Shown here: positions 25,011-35,184 of the stretch, piece after piece
Layout of the letters: every line of letters starts with the position of its first letter
Position numbering within the stretch: position 1 is the first letter of the stretch
Assembly: GCA_002727315.1 (NCBI GenBank)
Contig: PBWR01000010.1
Span: forward strand, 62,001-126,000
Length of the DNA: 64,000 bases
Origin: Alphaproteobacteria bacterium
GTDB taxonomy: Bacteria > Pseudomonadota > Alphaproteobacteria > UBA6615
Direction of reading: 5' to 3'
Made by a program: the position numbers and the translations under genes
The notes under the pieces: generated by a model
What the model saw: the letters and a program-made list of their open reading frames with translations, nothing else
Told to the model about the DNA's origin: nothing
Database searches by the model: none

Positions 25011-27206
25011 ATGATCGGCAAATCCCTGGCAGGAAATGACCCCGTGGTCGCCGAAAAGACAGCAGCCCAATCCGAATCCGCTACCCAGATCGGGCCGGAT
25101 TCACCGGATCGTTTCATCAATCGTGAGCTCTCCTGGCTCGCGTTCAACGAGCGCGTGCTTGAAGAGGCGGATAATCCGAACCACCCTTTGCTCGAGAGGC
25201 TCCGGTTTCTATCGATCTCGGCATCGAACCTGGACGAGTTCTACATGGTCCGCGTGGCGGGCCTGAAGGGACAGGTCGACGCCGGCATCAAGACCTTGAG
25301 CCAGGAAGGTATGTCGCCTGACGAACAGTTGGCCGCGATCAACGAGCGGGCCGGTCTGCTGATGTCGGAACAGCAGCGAATCTGGCGGACGCTGGTTCCC
25401 GAACTCCGCGCAAACGGGGTCTCGGTCGTCGAGCCGGAAGAGCTGAGCGCGGCCGAGCAGGTCTGGCTCGAAGACAAGTTCCTGACCGGAATCTTCCCTG
25501 TGCTGACCCCGCTGGCGGTCGATCCCGCTCATCCGTTTCCGTTCATCCCTAACCTCGGGTTGGCGCTGGCGCTCGATCTCTACCGGGAATCCGACAACCG
25601 GCTGATGATCGGGCTGCTGCCGTTGCCCGGGCAGCTGGAACGATTCATCCGGCTTCCGGGTGATTCCATGCGGTTCGTGTTGCTGGAGCGCTGCGTGTCG
25701 ATGTTCCTCGACCGCGTGTTCCCCGGCTTTGATGTGCGCGGCGTGGGATCTTTCCGGGTCATCCGTGACAGCGATATCGAGGTGCTCGAAGAGGCCGAGG
25801 ATCTGGTGCGTCTGTTCGAATCCGCGCTGAAGCGCCGGCGTCGAGGATCCGTCATCCGGCTCACGGTCGACAATGGAATGCCCGACGATCTGCGCGCGTT
25901 CGTGTCGGAGGAAATTGCGGTCGATGAGCGCGACGTCTTCGTCCTGAACGGCTTGCCCGGCCTCGACCGGACCATGGAACTGATCGCCGAGGAACGTCGC
26001 GATCTACTGTTCCAGCCGTTCAACATCCGGTTCCCCGAACGCATCCGAGACTTTGCCGGTGACTGTTTCGCGGCCATCCGGGCCAAGGATATAGTCGTTC
26101 ATCATCCGTTCGAATCCTTCGATGTCGTGGTTCAGTTCCTGCGCCAGGCCGCGCGCGATCCCCAGGTCGTGGCCATCAAGCAGACACTGTACCGGACGTC
26201 TGAGGACTCCCCGATCATTCGCGCCCTGATCGAGGCGGCCGAGGCGGGCAAGTCCGTTACTGCCCTGGTCGAGCTCAAGGCGCGGTTCGATGAGGAGGCG
26301 AATATCCGCTGGGCCCGCGAGCTTGAGCGCGCCGGCGTCCAGATCGTGTACGGCTTCATCGATCTGAAGACCCACGCCAAGATCAGCCTTGTGCACCGGC
26401 GCGAAGGCAGCGAGTTGCGCAGCTATGTGCATTTCGGGACTGGCAACTATCACCCGATCACGGCACGCAGCTATACGGATTTGAGCTTTTTCACCCAGAA
26501 TCAAGCGCTCTCCCAGGACGCGTCACGGGTGTTCAACTACATGACGGGCTATGCGCGGCCGGAGGGCCTTGAGCAGGTGGCGGTGGCGCCGGTGAACCTG
26601 CGCGAAACCCTCATGCAACGCATCGAGGAAGAGATCGAGCATGCCGGCGCCGGCCGCCCGGCGGAAATCTGGGCAAAGCTCAACAACCTTGTCGATGGCG
26701 ACATCATCGATGCGCTGTACCGGGCCTCGGGCGCGGGTGTGCAGATCAAACTCGTCATTCGTGGCATCTGCTGCCTGCGCCCCGGCGTGCCCGGCCTGAG
26801 TGAGAATATCGAGGTCAAATCCATCATCGGGCGTTTCCTCGAGCACGCCCGCATCGCGGCCTTCGGCGGCGGCGCGGAGCTGCCGTCACCGGATGCCAAT
26901 CTGTACATTTCGTCGGCCGACTGGATGCCGCGCAATCTCGATCGCCGTGTCGAGCTTCTGGTGCCGGTCGAGAACGCGACCGTGCACCAGCAGATCCTCG
27001 ACCAAATCCTGGTTGCGAATCTGCTGGATCGGGCACAAAGCTGGGACATGAAGCCCGATGGGACCTATGCTCGGATCGGCGCGAGCGGCGAGCAGGAACC
27101 ATTCAGCGCGCACGAATATTTCATGACCAATCCGAGCCTGTCGGGCAGGGGAAGCGCGCTGAAGAAACCAGGCAGCGCGCCGAAATTGCTCGCCCATCCG
27201 GAATAG
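25011..27206 (+). CDS. ppk: Polyphosphate kinase 1
   Basis: Makes inorganic polyphosphate from ATP through a phosphohistidine. 731 residues with the N domain ([19 protein letters not shown]), H domain ([16 protein letters not shown]) and two C domains of phospholipase-D-like fold. His455 in [14 protein letters not shown] is the likely phosphorylated residue; [19 protein letters not shown] follows. 86 bases separate it from hdaA. It is followed by ppx 21 bases later, so synthesis and breakdown genes are linked. Confidence 0.96.
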   Translation: MIGKSLAGNDPVVAEKTAAQSESATQIGPDSPDRFINRELSWLAFNERVLEEADNPNHPLLERLRFLSISASNLDEFYMVRVAGLKGQVDAGIKTLSQEGMSPDEQLAAINERAGLLMSEQQRIWRTLVPELRANGVSVVEPEELSAAEQVWLEDKFLTGIFPVLTPLAVDPAHPFPFIPNLGLALALDLYRESDNRLMIGLLPLPGQLERFIRLPGDSMRFVLLERCVSMFLDRVFPGFDVRGVGSFRVIRDSDIEVLEEAEDLVRLFESALKRRRRGSVIRLTVDNGMPDDLRAFVSEEIAVDERDVFVLNGLPGLDRTMELIAEERRDLLFQPFNIRFPERIRDFAGDCFAAIRAKDIVVHHPFESFDVVVQFLRQAARDPQVVAIKQTLYRTSEDSPIIRALIEAAEAGKSVTALVELKARFDEEANIRWARELERAGVQIVYGFIDLKTHAKISLVHRREGSELRSYVHFGTGNYHPITARSYTDLSFFTQNQALSQDASRVFNYMTGYARPEGLEQVAVAPVNLRETLMQRIEEEIEHAGAGRPAEIWAKLNNLVDGDIIDALYRASGAGVQIKLVIRGICCLRPGVPGLSENIEVKSIIGRFLEHARIAAFGGGAELPSPDANLYISSADWMPRNLDRRVELLVPVENATVHQQILDQILVANLLDRAQSWDMKPDGTYARIGASGEQEPFSAHEYFMTNPSLSGRGSALKKPGSAPKLLAHPE

Positions 27207-27227
27207 ACCAGGTCTTGGACCAGGCAA

Positions 27228-28748
27228 ATGGCGTCAGGTAACGCACAGGCAGACCCGCGACCGGCCGCGGTCGTCGATATCGGCTCAAACTCGATCCGGC
27301 TAGTCGTGTTTCGCGATCGCTCGCGCTCCCAATCCGTGGTGTTCAATGAACGGGTGATTTGTGCCATCGGGCGCGACTTGGCACGCACCGGGCGGTTGCA
27401 CGCCGAAGGTGTCGAGATGGCTCACGCAAACCTACCGCGGTTTGCCGCGATCGTGCGTGCCATGGGGGTCGACGATCCGGTGCTGCTGGCCACGGCCGCG
27501 ACGCGCGAGGCCGCGGACGGTCCGGATTTCCTGAAGAAGGTTGAGGACACGTTCGGCCAGCCTGTCGTTCAGCTTGACGGTGACGAGGAGGCGCGCCTGG
27601 CCGGCTACGGCGTGATCAGTGGTCTGCCGGACGCCAAGGGGGTTGTGGCGGACCTGGGCGGCGGCAGCCTTGAACTCGTGGGGGTGGATGACGGCGACCT
27701 GGACAATATCGTCAGCCTGCCCCTTGGGCCGCTGCGCCTGACGGCGAGCTTCGGCGACAACCGGGAAGAGATAACCGGTCATGTGGATGCGGAACTGCAG
27801 GCGCTCGGCTGGCTAGATGTTGCCGCCGCGGGCCGCACGATCTATGCCGTCGGCGGTGCCTGGCGTGCACTGGCACGATTGCACATGGAACAAACCGGCT
27901 ATCCGCTCCGCGTCATCCACAACTACCGGATGGGCGGTCGCGAGGCGGCGGATTTCTGCCGCGTCGTGTCGCGGCTCAGCCAGGCAAGTCTGTCGCGGAT
28001 CGCAGTGGTTCCCCGCGGCCGCGTGGCGACCCTGTCGGTGGCCGCGATGGTGTTGCAACGCTTGATCCGGATCTCGCAGCCTGACGAGATCGTGTTCTCC
28101 GCCCTGGGGATTCGCGAGGGCAGTCAGTATGACGCTCTCGATGCGTCCGTTCGCAAGGAAGATCCGTTGCTGGTGGCCTGCCGCCAGCTGGCGACCCGTG
28201 AGGCACGGTTTTCGGGTACCGGCGATGAACTGTTCGACTGGGTCTCGCCACTGTTCCCCGACGAGAGCGCGGTCGAGCGACGGTTGCGCCATGCGGCTTG
28301 CCTGATCGCCGATATCGGCTGGCATGAACACCCGGACTATCGGGCCGAACAGGTCTATTTCCGGATCCTGCGTCTGCAGCTTCTGGCCCTGACCCACGAG
28401 GAGAAGACGCAGGTCGCGCTTGCCGTCTACCGGCGCTATGGCGGTTCGATGAAGGACGAAACGCTGCGGGTCGCCGATGCACTGCTCGGCGAGAAGGAGT
28501 TTACCTGGGCGCGCCGGTTGGGGGCGGCCCTGCGTCTGGCCGAGACGCTGACGGGCGGCAATGCCGATCTGCTGAACGGCGCCCGGCTGAAGCATGATGG
28601 CGAGCGCCTGATCCTGACGCTGACCGACGGTCATGAGGATCTCTACGGGCGGGCCATCGGCAGCCGTTTCGGGGCGCTGGCACGTTATTTTGGGGTTGCC
28701 GGGGAAGTCCGGGGTACGGGGTTGCACGACACGTTTGCCGCTGGCTGA
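27228..28748 (+). CDS. ppx: Exopolyphosphatase / Ppx-GppA family phosphatase
   Basis: Removes terminal phosphates from polyphosphate and may also act on pppGpp. 506 residues of the actin-like ATPase fold: VVDIGSNSIRLVVF at 14-28, ATAATREAADG, GDEEARLAGYGVISG, VADLGGGSLELV, and a C-terminal helical region with HD-like residues. Downstream of ppk in the same direction; ends 12 bases from the convergent rnd gene. Confidence 0.94.
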   Translation: MASGNAQADPRPAAVVDIGSNSIRLVVFRDRSRSQSVVFNERVICAIGRDLARTGRLHAEGVEMAHANLPRFAAIVRAMGVDDPVLLATAATREAADGPDFLKKVEDTFGQPVVQLDGDEEARLAGYGVISGLPDAKGVVADLGGGSLELVGVDDGDLDNIVSLPLGPLRLTASFGDNREEITGHVDAELQALGWLDVAAAGRTIYAVGGAWRALARLHMEQTGYPLRVIHNYRMGGREAADFCRVVSRLSQASLSRIAVVPRGRVATLSVAAMVLQRLIRISQPDEIVFSALGIREGSQYDALDASVRKEDPLLVACRQLATREARFSGTGDELFDWVSPLFPDESAVERRLRHAACLIADIGWHEHPDYRAEQVYFRILRLQLLALTHEEKTQVALAVYRRYGGSMKDETLRVADALLGEKEFTWARRLGAALRLAETLTGGNADLLNGARLKHDGERLILTLTDGHEDLYGRAIGSRFGALARYFGVAGEVRGTGLHDTFAAG

Positions 28749-28760
28749 TCGGCGCCGCGG

Positions 28761-29948
28761 CTATTCGGCTGCTTCGGTTTCCTCGTTCGCTGGTGCCGCG
28801 CTAACCTCGACGATCTGGACCCGGCCGCGCCCGGCGGCAAGCGCGATCTCGCCGGTCTTCAGGCGCAGCGCATCGTCACCGAAGATATCCCGGCGCCAGC
28901 CTTTCAGCGCCGCCACATCGGCATCGTCATCGGCTGCGATCGCTTCCAGATCGGCGACGGTCGCCACCAGCTTCTGGGCCACGTTGTGCCGATCGCACTT
29001 GTGTTTCAGGAGCACCTTGAGCAGGTCGATCAGCGCGCCGGAACCCGGCGGCAGCTGCAGGGGTTCGGGAATGGAGGGTGCATCGCCCGGTGCAACCGAA
29101 CGGCCGTCCTCGATCGCTGCCAGCAGGCCCTGGCCGAGACGCCCGGCCGCGAAATTCTTTGGGATGCCCCGTACGCGCTGGAGACTCTTCTCGTCGTCGG
29201 GCGGGCGGGCCGCGATCTGGGCCAGCACGTCGTCGCGCATAAGCCGGTTCCGCGGCAGGTCGCGGGCCATCGCCTCTCGGTCGCGCCAGGCGGCCACGGC
29301 CCGCAGCATGGCCAGGTATTTCGGCTGGTTGCGCTTGGGCTTCAGCCGCCGCCAAGCCTCTTCCGGCATCACCTCATAGGCGCCCGGGTCAGCAAGCTTG
29401 TCCATCTCTTCCTGGATCCAGGCGAGCCGGCCGTTGCCGCCGATCCGCTCGCGCAGTTTCTCGTAGGCCGGGCGCAGATGGGTGACGTCGGCCAGCGCGT
29501 ATTCCAGCTGGGCATCGGTCAGGGGCCGGTGGGCCCAGTCGGTGAAGCGGCTCGCCTTGTCCGGGCGCACCTTGGTGAGCTTGGCGATCAGGGTCTCGTA
29601 GCCGACCTGGTCGCCGAACCCCGCGACCATGGCCGCGATCTGGGTGTCGAACAGGGGGGTCGGGACGACACCGGCCTCGTGGTGGAAGATCTCGATATCC
29701 TGCTTGGCCGCGTGCATTACCTTGAGCACCGTCTCGTTGGCCATCAGGTCATACAGCGGCTGCAGGTCGATGCCGTCGGACAGCGGGTCGATGACGGCCT
29801 CGTCCTCGGGGCCGGCGACCTGCACCAAGCACAGCTCGGGCCAGAACGTGCCTTCGCGCATGAACTCGGTGTCGACGGTGATGTATTCGGCTTGGCTGAG
29901 CGCGTCACAGAAGCTGGTGAGCGTGGCCGTGTGGGTGATGACCTTCAT
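28761..29948 (-). CDS. rnd: Ribonuclease D
   Basis: 3'-to-5' exoribonuclease for maturation of tRNA and other small RNAs. 395 residues: a DnaQ-like exonuclease domain with DTEF (Asp26, Glu28), a middle Asp in HAAKQDIEIFHH and YALADVTHL, then HRDC domains at about 210-290 and later. The C-terminal end is Ala/Glu-rich. Divergent from aspS with a 170-base intergenic region. Confidence 0.94.
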   Translation of the reverse strand: MKVITHTATLTSFCDALSQAEYITVDTEFMREGTFWPELCLVQVAGPEDEAVIDPLSDGIDLQPLYDLMANETVLKVMHAAKQDIEIFHHEAGVVPTPLFDTQIAAMVAGFGDQVGYETLIAKLTKVRPDKASRFTDWAHRPLTDAQLEYALADVTHLRPAYEKLRERIGGNGRLAWIQEEMDKLADPGAYEVMPEEAWRRLKPKRNQPKYLAMLRAVAAWRDREAMARDLPRNRLMRDDVLAQIAARPPDDEKSLQRVRGIPKNFAAGRLGQGLLAAIEDGRSVAPGDAPSIPEPLQLPPGSGALIDLLKVLLKHKCDRHNVAQKLVATVADLEAIAADDDADVAALKGWRRDIFGDDALRLKTGEIALAAGRGRVQIVEVSAAPANEETEAAE

Positions 29949-30067
29949 GGGCCGCGTTTCTACAGGGATTCGGCGGGTCTTGGAAGGCGAACGGCCCGGT
30001 TTCGCGTGCTTCGCAGCCTTGACAGGCGCGGGCGATCCGTGGCCATTGGCGCGACCGATGACATGAC

Positions 30068-30083
30068 CGGCCGGAACCGGCCG
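30068..30083. repeat. Perfect inverted repeat upstream of aspS
   Basis: CGGCCGG, AA, CCGGCCG, 35 bases before the aspS ATG in the rnd-aspS divergent region. GC-only dyads are common in such DNA, so a regulatory role is only a possibility. A TTGACA at 30019-30024 has no good -10 partner at 16-18 bases. Confidence 0.3.
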
Positions 30084-30118
30084 AATTCCTGCTTAGAACC
30101 TGCTTTTCGGGGCCCGCG

Positions 30119-31927
30119 ATGCATCCCTATCGAACCCACACCTGCGGCGAACTGCGCGAAGACCATGCCGGCGAGACGGTGCGTCTGTCGGGCTGGATTC
30201 ACCGCAAGCGCGACCACGGCAACCTCCTGTTCGTCGACCTGCGCGACCAGTACGGCATCACCCAGGCCGTGATCGACACGTCGAGCCCGATTTTCCAGAC
30301 CGTCGAGGATGCGCGGCTGGAATCGGTGATCACGATCACCGGCCCGGTCGTGACCCGCTCCGACGAGACCGTCAATGCCGCTATCCCGACCGGCCATGTG
30401 GAGGTCCAGATCGCGGAGGTGGTCGTCGAGAACCCCTCGGAAATGCTGCCCCTGCAGGTCAATTCCGACGAGGATACGGGTGAGGAAATTCGCCTGCGCT
30501 ACCGCTATCTCGACCTGCGCCGCGAGAAGGTGGCCCGCAATATCCTGCTGCGCAATGACGTCATCGCATCGATCCGCCGGCGCATGATCGAGGGCGGCTT
30601 CAAGGAATTCCAGACCCCGATCCTGACCGCGTCGAGCCCCGAGGGCGCGCGTGACTATCTGGTGCCCTCGCGCCTGCACCCGGGCAAGTTCTACGCACTG
30701 CCCCAGGCGCCGCAGCAGTTCAAGCAGCTGCTGATGGTCTCGGGCTTCGACAAGTACTTCCAGATCGCCGCCTGCTTCCGCGACGAGGATGCCCGCGCCG
30801 ACCGCTCGCCGGGGGAGTTCTACCAGCTCGATTTCGAGATGGCCTACGCCACCCAGGACGACGTGTTCGATGCCATCGAGCCCGTCATCGCGGGCGTGTT
30901 CGAGGAGTTTGCCGGCTTCAACCGGGACGAGGGCTGGTCGGTCACGCCGACCCCGTTCCCGCGCATCCCCTTTGCGGAAGCCATGCTGAAATACGGCAAC
31001 GACAAGCCCGATCTGCGTAACCCGCTGGTCATCGCCGACGTGGCCGATGTATTCGCCGGTTCGGACTTCAAGATTTTCGCCGGGCTGATCGAGAAGGGCG
31101 GCACCGTGCGCGCCATTCCCGCGCCGGGCGGCGCGGCCCAGCCGCGCAGCTGGTTCGACAAGCTCAACGACTGGGCCCGCGAGGAGGGCGCGCCAGGGCT
31201 CGGCTACATCATCCTGGAAGACGGCGAAGGCAAGGGCCCGATCGCCAAGTTCGTCGCCGGCGAGCGTCTCGAAAAGCTCAAGGAATTGACGGGCCTGGGT
31301 GACGGCGATGCGGTGTTCTTCTCCGCCGGTAGCGGCGAGGATGCCGCGGACCTGGCCGGGAAGGCGCGCACTAAGATCGGCGAGGATTTGGACCTGATCG
31401 CCACCGGGCGTTACGACTTCTGCTGGATCGTCGACTATCCGATGTACGAGCGCGACAAGGAGACCGGCCAAATCGAGTTCTCCCACAACCCGTTCTCCAT
31501 GCCCCAGGGCGAGTTGGCGGCGCTGGAGGCCGACGACCCGCTCGACGTGCTGGCCTGGCAGTACGACATCGTGTGCAACGGCATCGAATTGTCGTCGGGC
31601 GCGATCCGGAACCACCGCCCGGACGTCATGCTCAAGGCCTTCGAGATCGCGGGCTATGACGCGGACACGGTGGAGCGCGAGTTTGCCGGCATGCTCAACG
31701 CCTTCCGCTACGGCGCGCCGCCCCATGGCGGCTCGGCGCCGGGCATCGACCGCATCGTCATGCTGATCGCAGACGAGCCCAACATTCGCGAGGTCATCGC
31801 CTTCCCGATGAACCAGCGCGCCGAGGATCTGATGATGGGTGCCCCGGCCGAGGTCGACGATGCGCGGCTGAAGGAACTGCACCTGCGCAAGGTGCTGCCG
31901 AAGGGTGCGGAGAAGGCGCAGACCTGA
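30119..31927 (+). CDS. aspS: Aspartate-tRNA ligase, probably non-discriminating
   Basis: Class II synthetase of 602 residues: anticodon-binding OB domain, motif 2 in [19 protein letters not shown], a bacterial GAD insertion and motif 3 in [13 protein letters not shown]. In the anticodon domain the motif RDHG has His where E. coli has Leu (RDLG). From published work on Pseudomonas AspRS, that His goes with relaxed enzymes that also charge tRNA-Asn. Together with GatCAB at 54860-58185 this suggests an indirect route to Asn-tRNA, an inference that needs asnS and asparagine synthetase to be checked in the genome. Confidence 0.95.
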   Translation: MHPYRTHTCGELREDHAGETVRLSGWIHRKRDHGNLLFVDLRDQYGITQAVIDTSSPIFQTVEDARLESVITITGPVVTRSDETVNAAIPTGHVEVQIAEVVVENPSEMLPLQVNSDEDTGEEIRLRYRYLDLRREKVARNILLRNDVIASIRRRMIEGGFKEFQTPILTASSPEGARDYLVPSRLHPGKFYALPQAPQQFKQLLMVSGFDKYFQIAACFRDEDARADRSPGEFYQLDFEMAYATQDDVFDAIEPVIAGVFEEFAGFNRDEGWSVTPTPFPRIPFAEAMLKYGNDKPDLRNPLVIADVADVFAGSDFKIFAGLIEKGGTVRAIPAPGGAAQPRSWFDKLNDWAREEGAPGLGYIILEDGEGKGPIAKFVAGERLEKLKELTGLGDGDAVFFSAGSGEDAADLAGKARTKIGEDLDLIATGRYDFCWIVDYPMYERDKETGQIEFSHNPFSMPQGELAALEADDPLDVLAWQYDIVCNGIELSSGAIRNHRPDVMLKAFEIAGYDADTVEREFAGMLNAFRYGAPPHGGSAPGIDRIVMLIADEPNIREVIAFPMNQRAEDLMMGAPAEVDDARLKELHLRKVLPKGAEKAQT

Positions 31928-31948
31928 CCTGTCTGCGGTGGTTGAACG

Positions 31949-32851
31949 ATGAAACCAGGCGTCTCGTTTGTTGTCCCCGTCTACAACAAGGCACCGTGGC
32001 TGGCCGGCGTTCTAGATGCGATCCGCAACCAGGCGGGTGACTTCGAGCGTGATTACGTTTTCGTCGACGATGGCTCCGACGACAATTCCCTCGACATCGT
32101 CCGTTCGGCAACGTCGGACTGGGACAATGTGGTCATCCACACCCAGGTGAACCACGGATCGGGCCACGCGACCAACCGCGGGGTCGAACGGGCGGAGCGA
32201 GAGTTCATCAAGTTCGTCGATGCCGACGATCTTATGCCCCGACGTGCGACGGAGACGTTGCTGACGGCGCTGCGTAGCGCCGAGGATTGCGGGCTCGCCT
32301 GGGGTCGGCTCGTCAATTTCGAGACACCCGAGGAAGTCGATTTCGAGGCCCACATTCCCGACCCGGACACGCGGCGGATCGCACGACCGCTCGAACTGGC
32401 GCTGCGCAACTCGATGTTCAACCCGACCCAGATACTGGTGCGCACCGCATGGGCGCAGGAGGCCGGCGGTTGCGACGAACGGATCGTCCATTCCCAGGAA
32501 TACGGGTTGAGCCTTCGCCTCGCGCGGCGCGGACCGTTCCTTGAGGTCGACGCGCCCATCGCGTTCCAGCTCCACCATGCACCCGGTGGCCTCAGCGCCG
32601 ACTGCCGCCGCCAGATCCAGAGGGTAACCAAGGCATGCGCCCTGTTCGTCCGTGACCACCCTGATCTCGATGTGGATCTGAAGCAGCTCGCCTGCCGGCG
32701 GGCGGCCGGGCGCGCATGGAATTTCCAGCGCCGCCATCGCGGCGCCGGCTTCGGTTCGGCCTGGTACCGGCACTACCTACGCAGCAAGCTGCCGATCGGT
32801 TCGGGTCATGCGGAGTTCCTGGACGCGTGCGTGGCGGCGTTTGACGATTGA
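31949..32851 (+). CDS. Family 2 glycosyltransferase
   Basis: 300-residue GT-A fold transferase. N-terminal SFVVPVYNKAPWLAGVLDAI, YVFVDDGSDDNS (nucleotide binding) and the DxD-type metal site in KFVDADDLM are clear. Hydrophobic helices are absent, so it is cytoplasmic or peripheral. The acceptor is unknown: cell-surface polysaccharide or LPS decoration are both possible. It begins 21 bases after aspS, but nothing else in the neighbourhood is a polysaccharide gene. Confidence 0.85.
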   Translation: MKPGVSFVVPVYNKAPWLAGVLDAIRNQAGDFERDYVFVDDGSDDNSLDIVRSATSDWDNVVIHTQVNHGSGHATNRGVERAEREFIKFVDADDLMPRRATETLLTALRSAEDCGLAWGRLVNFETPEEVDFEAHIPDPDTRRIARPLELALRNSMFNPTQILVRTAWAQEAGGCDERIVHSQEYGLSLRLARRGPFLEVDAPIAFQLHHAPGGLSADCRRQIQRVTKACALFVRDHPDLDVDLKQLACRRAAGRAWNFQRRHRGAGFGSAWYRHYLRSKLPIGSGHAEFLDACVAAFDD

Positions 32852-32912
32852 GCTGCCTACGGCAATTGACATCGACCATGCCCACCCGGAGGGCAGCGAC
32901 AAGGAGGGTGAG

Positions 32913-33713
32913 ATGAATATCGAACTGAACGGCGTGAATTTCCGATACGAACTCGACGGCGATCAGGCCGGCGATGCGCCGTGGATCGTATTTTCGAACT
33001 CCCTGACCACCGACGTGACCATGTGGGACGGCGAGGTGGCGCAACTGGTCGATCGCTTCCGCATCCTGCGCTACGACACACGCGGCCACGGCCAGACCGA
33101 CGCCGCACCCGGGCCCTATTCCCTCGACATGCTGGTCGGCGACGTGGTCGCGCTGATGGACGCCGTCGGCGTCGACAAGGCCCACTATGTGGGGCTTTCG
33201 CTCGGCGGCATGATCGGCCTCGGCCTGGCGATCGGCCATGGCGAGCGGCTGCTCAGCCTGGCGGCATGCGATGCGCGCTGCTATGCGCCGCCGGAATGGG
33301 CCGCACTGTGGATCGACCGCATGGTGCTGGCCCGCGAGAAGGGCATGGAAGCGCTGGTCGAGCCGACCATCGCGCGCTGGTTCACCGAAAACTTCCAGGC
33401 CGACCCCGCCAACAAGGCGACCCTGGATGCCGTCCGCCAGATGATCCGCGAGACCTCGGTCGAGGGCTATACCGGCTGCGGCCAGGCACTGCAGAAACTC
33501 GATTATCGCGACGGGCTGGCAAGCATCTCGGTGCCGGCCCTGTTCATGACGGGTGCGTCGGATGGCAGCACGCCGCCGGCGGCATCCCAGGAGATGCAGG
33601 ACGGCGTGCCCGGGTCCCGATGCGTCATCGTCGAGCCCGCGTCCCACATCTCGAACATGGAAAACCCGGCCCAGTTCGACGCGGCCCTGTTCGCCCATCT
33701 CGACGCGGCGTAG
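32913..33713 (+). CDS. Alpha/beta hydrolase, 3-oxoadipate enol-lactonase-like
   Basis: 266-residue hydrolase with a strong AAGGAGGGTGAG before ATG 32913. It has FSNSLTTDVTMWD and RYDTRGHGQTDA at the N-terminus, the nucleophile Ser96 in GLSLGG, then Asp217 and His245. The first two segments resemble PcaD, the lactonase of the beta-ketoadipate pathway. No other pca gene is nearby, so the name is by resemblance only and another ester or lactone substrate is possible. A VOC protein gene follows. Confidence 0.8.
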   Translation: MNIELNGVNFRYELDGDQAGDAPWIVFSNSLTTDVTMWDGEVAQLVDRFRILRYDTRGHGQTDAAPGPYSLDMLVGDVVALMDAVGVDKAHYVGLSLGGMIGLGLAIGHGERLLSLAACDARCYAPPEWAALWIDRMVLAREKGMEALVEPTIARWFTENFQADPANKATLDAVRQMIRETSVEGYTGCGQALQKLDYRDGLASISVPALFMTGASDGSTPPAASQEMQDGVPGSRCVIVEPASHISNMENPAQFDAALFAHLDAA

Positions 33714-33749
33714 ACTGCCCACCTGATATTTCAATCGGAGGAGGCTTCC

Positions 33750-34298
33750 ATGACCGCAACTGCCCGGCTCCGCCATGTGGGCCTGTACACCAACGATATG
33801 GACGCGATGCTGGACTTCTACACCGGCGTCATGGGGCTGACCGAGACCGACCGGGGCGAGTACGGCGATCCGATCCAGCGCATCGTCTTCCTGTCGAGCG
33901 ACCCGAGCGAGCACCATGAGTTCGTTCTCGCCGACCCGCCGGCGGACATGGGGGAGACGGTGCATGTGCAGCAGATGTCGTTCCTGCTCGACAGCCTCGA
34001 TGACCTGCGCGAGATCCACGACAAGGTGGTGGGTTCGGGCATCGAGATTGACCGGATGATCACCCACGGCAATGCCTGGTCGATCTATTTCCGCGATCCG
34101 GTCCAGAACCGGGTCGAGTGCTACGTCCACACGCCGTGGTACGTGCCCCAGCCCCATGGCCACCCGTTCGACCTGTCCCAGTCGAACGACGAGATCATGG
34201 CGATAACCGAGGCCCATTGCCGTGAGGATGCGGGCTTCATGCAGGCATCCGAGTACGAGGCCAAGATGGCCAAGAAGATGAACGGCGGTGCGGTATAA
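33750..34298 (+). CDS. VOC (glyoxalase/extradiol dioxygenase) family protein
   Basis: 182 residues with one clear vicinal-oxygen-chelate module: RHVGLYTNDMDAMLDFYTGVMGLTE at the N-terminus and IYFRDPVQNRVECYVHTPWYV later. His9 and the Glu in VECYV are likely metal ligands; the third usual His position in the second module appears as Gln, so activity is uncertain. The C-terminal 40 residues are extra helix. It resembles ring-cleavage dioxygenase-like proteins of unknown substrate. AGGAGG precedes the start. The Sel1 gene overlaps its end by 11 bases. Confidence 0.8.
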   Translation: MTATARLRHVGLYTNDMDAMLDFYTGVMGLTETDRGEYGDPIQRIVFLSSDPSEHHEFVLADPPADMGETVHVQQMSFLLDSLDDLREIHDKVVGSGIEIDRMITHGNAWSIYFRDPVQNRVECYVHTPWYVPQPHGHPFDLSQSNDEIMAITEAHCREDAGFMQASEYEAKMAKKMNGGAV

Positions 34299-34545
34299 GG
34301 CGGGTATCCGGGCCTATGAAGTGAAGGACTACGCCCGCGCCTACGCCATCTGGCTTCCCCTGGCCGATGCCGGCGGTGCCAGCGCCCAGTTTCATCTGGG
34401 AGCGCTGTACTTCGAGGGACGCGGCGTGGACCGCAATTTGGGTGAAGCCAAGCGCTGGCTCCGCCGCGCGCTGGAACAGGGGCAGGAGCGGGCCCAGTTC
34501 CTGCTTGGGCGGGTCGAAGCTCAGATTTCCAGCGCAAATGGCTAA
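34288..34545 (+). CDS. Sel1-like repeat protein
   Basis: 85-residue protein from GTG 34288 with a TPR/Sel1 pattern: AIWLPLADAGGASAQFHLGALYFEGRGV and AKRWLRRALEQGQERAQFLLG. That is about two helical repeats with the G-x-G-V loop. Such proteins act as interaction scaffolds. It has no signal peptide. The start overlaps the upstream VOC gene, so translational coupling is likely. Confidence 0.7.
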   Translation: MRYKAGIRAYEVKDYARAYAIWLPLADAGGASAQFHLGALYFEGRGVDRNLGEAKRWLRRALEQGQERAQFLLGRVEAQISSANG

Positions 34546-34591
34546 TCCAGCCTCCACATCCCTGCCGCAATTCTGATCGACACTGACGCTC

Positions 34592-35098
34592 ATGCGATGG
34601 GTATGGGCAAAGATTGTGGCCTTGGCCGGCGCCGGGCTCGCGGCGCTGGGGGCGGCCTCGGCCGCGCAGGGGCCGGCATTTGCGCAAGCCTATCTGCAGC
34701 GCCTGGGCGGCCATATCGACGAGGCGCGGCGGACCCTCGATGAGTTTAGCGGCGGTGCCGCGGCCCAGATTGTCGGAACCGGCCAGACACGCGAACGGCT
34801 GGTCGAGGCCTTTGCCGGGCGGTTGGCCGATCTGGAAGTCTCGCGGGCCGCGATCGAAAACGCCTCTCCCCTGTGGCAACCCATGGCACTGGCGCTTCAG
34901 GCTGACCGGGACATCATGTCGGCGACGGCCCATGGTTTTACGCCGGGCCTGCCCCTGGACAGTGCCGGGCTGGTCTATGCCCTGGCGGGCCTGGCGCTCG
35001 GTTGGGCGGCCTGGGAGTTGTGTCAGTGGCCGTTCAAGGAGAAGCTGCGCCAGCGCCGGAATAGCCGCAGCAGGAACAGGGCGCCGGACGGCGCCTAA
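34592..35098 (+). CDS. DUF2937 family membrane protein
   Basis: 168 residues with an N-terminal hydrophobic segment (about 5-24), the segment FAQAYLQRLGGHIDEARRTLDEF that I associate with DUF2937, a soluble helical part, then a second hydrophobic segment at about 126-144 and a basic end (RQRRNSRSRNR). The function is unknown. It lies 46 bases after the Sel1 gene in the same direction. Confidence 0.65.
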   Translation: MRWVWAKIVALAGAGLAALGAASAAQGPAFAQAYLQRLGGHIDEARRTLDEFSGGAAAQIVGTGQTRERLVEAFAGRLADLEVSRAAIENASPLWQPMALALQADRDIMSATAHGFTPGLPLDSAGLVYALAGLALGWAAWELCQWPFKEKLRQRRNSRSRNRAPDGA

Positions 35099-35184
35099 CC
35101 TGGCGGGATTCATTCCCGCGATGGCCTTGTGCGACAGGCTGACCTATATCGTGGGTCACGAAACGTTTTACGGGGGAGCCAGTG

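Noticed and set aside
30019-30047. aspS promoter built on TTGACA
   Set aside because: The -35 is perfect, but no hexamer resembling TATAAT occurs 16-18 bases downstream.
29960-31882. 640-residue minus-strand open frame
   Set aside because: It is exactly antisense to aspS. Long antisense frames are expected in GC-rich codon use, and the AspRS motifs are clear.
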